Assembly: GCA_947472635.1 (NCBI GenBank) | Contig: CANJDY010000100.1 | Coordinates: forward strand, 1-8,632 | Length of the DNA stretch: 8,632 nt | Reading direction: 5' to 3' | Origin: Chitinophagaceae bacterium | GTDB lineage: Bacteria; Bacteroidota; Bacteroidia; Chitinophagales; Chitinophagaceae | Shown here: piece by piece, positions 6,552 to 8,632 of the stretch | How the letters are laid out: each line of letters opens with the position of its first letter | Numbering within the stretch: the first letter of the stretch is position 1 | The notes under the pieces: model-generated | Database searches by the model: none | The model's input: only the letters and a program-made list of their open reading frames with translations | Told to the model about the DNA's origin: nothing | Position numbers and translations under genes: made by a program

Positions 6552-8632
6552 TTAATTAAAATGATTGTTTAGTGTAATGGTTTGATTGGCCTTGAGCGTC
6601 ACTATTTTAGTTAACTCTTTATAGCGAATATGATAGACCCCACCTTTACTTGACAGTATGGATACTTTGGTTAATTCACCAGCAGCCCAATCTACATTAA
6701 CTGAGCAGGCACCTCTGGCACGCAATCCATGCACAGAACCCTCGTTCCAAGCCTTTGGCAATGCTGGTAATAAATTGATTTCGTTATTTTGTGATTGCAT
6801 TACCATTTCAGCAATAGCTGCAGCAGCACCAAAATTACCGTCTATTTGAAAGGGTGGATGTGTGTCAAATAAATTATTCAGAGTGCTTTTTCGAAGTAAA
6901 CCATTCAGGTTGTCCAAAGCTTTTTCAGGTTCTAGTAATCTTGCATACAAACTAACTATCCATGCTTTGCTCCAACCAGTATGACCGCCACCATTAGATA
7001 ATCGTCGCTCAATCGTTTTTTTAGCTGCTTCAAAAATAACAGGATCTTTGGGAGAAATTAAATCAAGGGGATACAAACCCAATAGATGTGATATATGTCG
7101 ATGTCCTAGTTCTGTTTCCTCAAAATCTTGAATCCATTCTTGAATAGTTCCCAATGCAGAAATTTTCATCGGCGGCAACTTTTTCTGCGCTGCAGTAACT
7201 TTATCAGACAATGATTTATCTAAATGCAAAATGGATGCAGCCCTGGTAAAATTATTGAACAATGCATTAATAATATGTATGTCAACTGTTGGAGCATAAG
7301 TCATTTGTGATTTTTCTTTATTGTTGGTATTAGGAACAAAAAAAGAATTTTCTGGAGAATGCGAAGGATTGGTTACCAAATAACCTTCGGGAGAGGGCAC
7401 TAAAAAATCAAGTACAAATTGTACAGATCCTTTCATCATTGGATAAGCAATGGTGCGTAAGTAATTGGTATCTCCCGTAAATTCAAAATGATCAAATATT
7501 GGTAGGGTCATCCAAGGGCCATCCATACTAGTGATACCCCATACTCCATCCATCACACCTGTACGCCCAAATGGATCGGTTAAATGGTGTAGCGTCCAGC
7601 CTTTTGCTCCATAGGTCTCAGAAGCAGTAACACCACCAGGAACCATTAATTTTTCCATGAACTTTGCTAACACCACAGAAGTTTCCGATAAATTACCTGT
7701 TTCTGCAGGCCAATAATTCATTTGTAAATTTATATTGGTATGAAAATCTGCATTCCAAGGCGCATCGTATAAATCATTCCAAATTCCTTGCAGGTTAGCA
7801 GGTAATCGACCTGGCTTTCTAGCAGATCCCATTAATAAATAACGACCATATTGATAGTATAAAGCAACTAAGCCATTGTCAATTTTCCCATCACGCAAAT
7901 GCGCTAATCGTTCATCCGTTGGATATTGACTGTTGATGTCATCTCCTAGTGAAAACGATACTCGATTAAAAAAAGACGCATGATCTTGTATATGCATTTT
8001 CTTGAGTGATGCTGCATTGTAGCTACTCGCTTTAGCGAAAATTTGTTTACAAGTAGCTAATGGATTGATTGAACGATCCATATCTAATTTGTTGATATTA
8101 TAATCTGTTGCTCCTGTTATTACCATTACCAGATTTTTTGTACCCACCAATTGAAAGCCCGTTGCAGTATCTGACACAATGGGGGTTTGAACACCAGAAT
8201 GTGAAATAATTTTCATAGCAGCTGCATAGCGCATATGCTTACCAGCCGGACCTTGTGCTACTGAAACAGGATCAATGATTTGGCCAGTATAATAAGATAA
8301 CCCATTTTGAAATTGGAAATAATTTTCCCCTAACGAGATGCCATCGATTTTTCTATTTTTATTTCCGCCGGTTTCATAATCTGCATTAAATTGACGAGAC
8401 AAAAGCATATCGGCATCAAATGGTTTTTCTGATTGAATGCTAATGACCATCATATTTTGCGGAGCGGATACAAAAATTTCTTGTACAATTTTATTGCCAT
8501 CAATCGTGTATTCAGTTGTAGCAATTCCTGTTTGAATATTTAATGAACGTTGATAGCTAGTGGGCGCTCCTTTCCAGTGAAAATTGATAAATAAATCACC
8601 CAGTGGTTGATAGGAACGTATATTGGGAGGTG
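6552..8632 (-). CDS. GH95 alpha-L-fucosidase family protein (5' end beyond window)
   Basis: The frame runs without a stop from the right edge to TAA at 6554-6552, giving 692 visible residues. The ATG at 8453 is internal: 59 upstream codons read PPNIRSYQPLGDLFINF... and TTEYTIDGNKIVQEIFVS..., which is classic GH95 N-domain sequence, so the true start lies outside. Numbering from Met at 8453, the barrel carries LPANLQGIWND (217-227), HTNINLQMNYWPAETG (238-253) with the conserved Asn240/Asn242, PSHSPEN (363-369) with the likely general acid Glu368, HRHISHLLGLYP (451-462) and IDGNFGAAAAIAE (537-549) with Asp538, the water-activating residue in the family. These match the known E, D and N-x-N machinery of inverting GH95 enzymes. 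His238 is kept; as I recall, alpha-L-galactosidases of this family replace it by Thr, so alpha-L-fucosidase is preferred. It would remove terminal L-fucose from glycan side chains. Usual length is about 750-850 residues, so some 60-150 N-terminal residues, including any signal peptide, are missing. Confidence 0.92.
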   Translation of the reverse strand, partial: PPNIRSYQPLGDLFINFHWKGAPTSYQRSLNIQTGIATTEYTIDGNKIVQEIFVSAPQNMMVISIQSEKPFDADMLLSRQFNADYETGGNKNRKIDGISLGENYFQFQNGLSYYTGQIIDPVSVAQGPAGKHMRYAAAMKIISHSGVQTPIVSDTATGFQLVGTKNLVMVITGATDYNINKLDMDRSINPLATCKQIFAKASSYNAASLKKMHIQDHASFFNRVSFSLGDDINSQYPTDERLAHLRDGKIDNGLVALYYQYGRYLLMGSARKPGRLPANLQGIWNDLYDAPWNADFHTNINLQMNYWPAETGNLSETSVVLAKFMEKLMVPGGVTASETYGAKGWTLHHLTDPFGRTGVMDGVWGITSMDGPWMTLPIFDHFEFTGDTNYLRTIAYPMMKGSVQFVLDFLVPSPEGYLVTNPSHSPENSFFVPNTNNKEKSQMTYAPTVDIHIINALFNNFTRAASILHLDKSLSDKVTAAQKKLPPMKISALGTIQEWIQDFEETELGHRHISHLLGLYPLDLISPKDPVIFEAAKKTIERRLSNGGGHTGWSKAWIVSLYARLLEPEKALDNLNGLLRKSTLNNLFDTHPPFQIDGNFGAAAAIAEMVMQSQNNEINLLPALPKAWNEGSVHGLRARGACSVNVDWAAGELTKVSILSSKGGVYHIRYKELTKIVTLKANQTITLNNHFN

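Overview
This AT-rich window looks like a Bacteroidota genome, plausibly from the Sphingobacteriales or Chitinophagales side. The signs are Sec signal peptides ending in ...AQ or ...SQ, short intergenic gaps without Shine-Dalgarno sequences, a Bacteroidota-style -7 promoter element, and the gene content itself, which resembles part of a polysaccharide utilization locus (PUL). No SusC/SusD pair, regulator gene, RNA gene or mobile element is visible, so this is probably the enzyme end of a larger locus.

Five genes all lie on the minus strand and are read from the right edge to the left edge. First is a GH95 alpha-L-fucosidase-type enzyme whose N-terminus is cut off by the right edge. Next, 23 bp on, is a second, divergent GH95-like protein whose predicted catalytic positions are altered. 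A 211-bp gap follows, the only sizeable non-coding stretch. It holds two CG-centred palindromes spaced 48 bp apart and a candidate -7 element. After it come a GH105 unsaturated uronyl hydrolase, a five-bladed beta-propeller glycosidase-like protein, and a Tat-signal protein that looks like an alpha/alpha-toroid plus beta-sandwich enzyme. This last gene stays open for 567 codons to the left edge. The gaps between these last three genes are 27 and 18 bp, so they look like one operon controlled from the palindrome region.

As a working model, the toroid protein could be a lyase or hydrolase acting on a uronic-acid-containing glycan. GH105 would then remove the unsaturated uronate that a lyase creates, while the GH95 pair and the propeller enzyme remove side-chain sugars such as L-fucose or L-galactose. 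Candidate substrates are an arabinogalactan or gum-like glycan, a rhamnogalacturonan side chain, or a fucosylated acidic exopolysaccharide. The sequence alone cannot choose among these. The most interesting items are the unassigned toroid enzyme, the GH95-like paralog with substituted active-site residues, and the paired operators.
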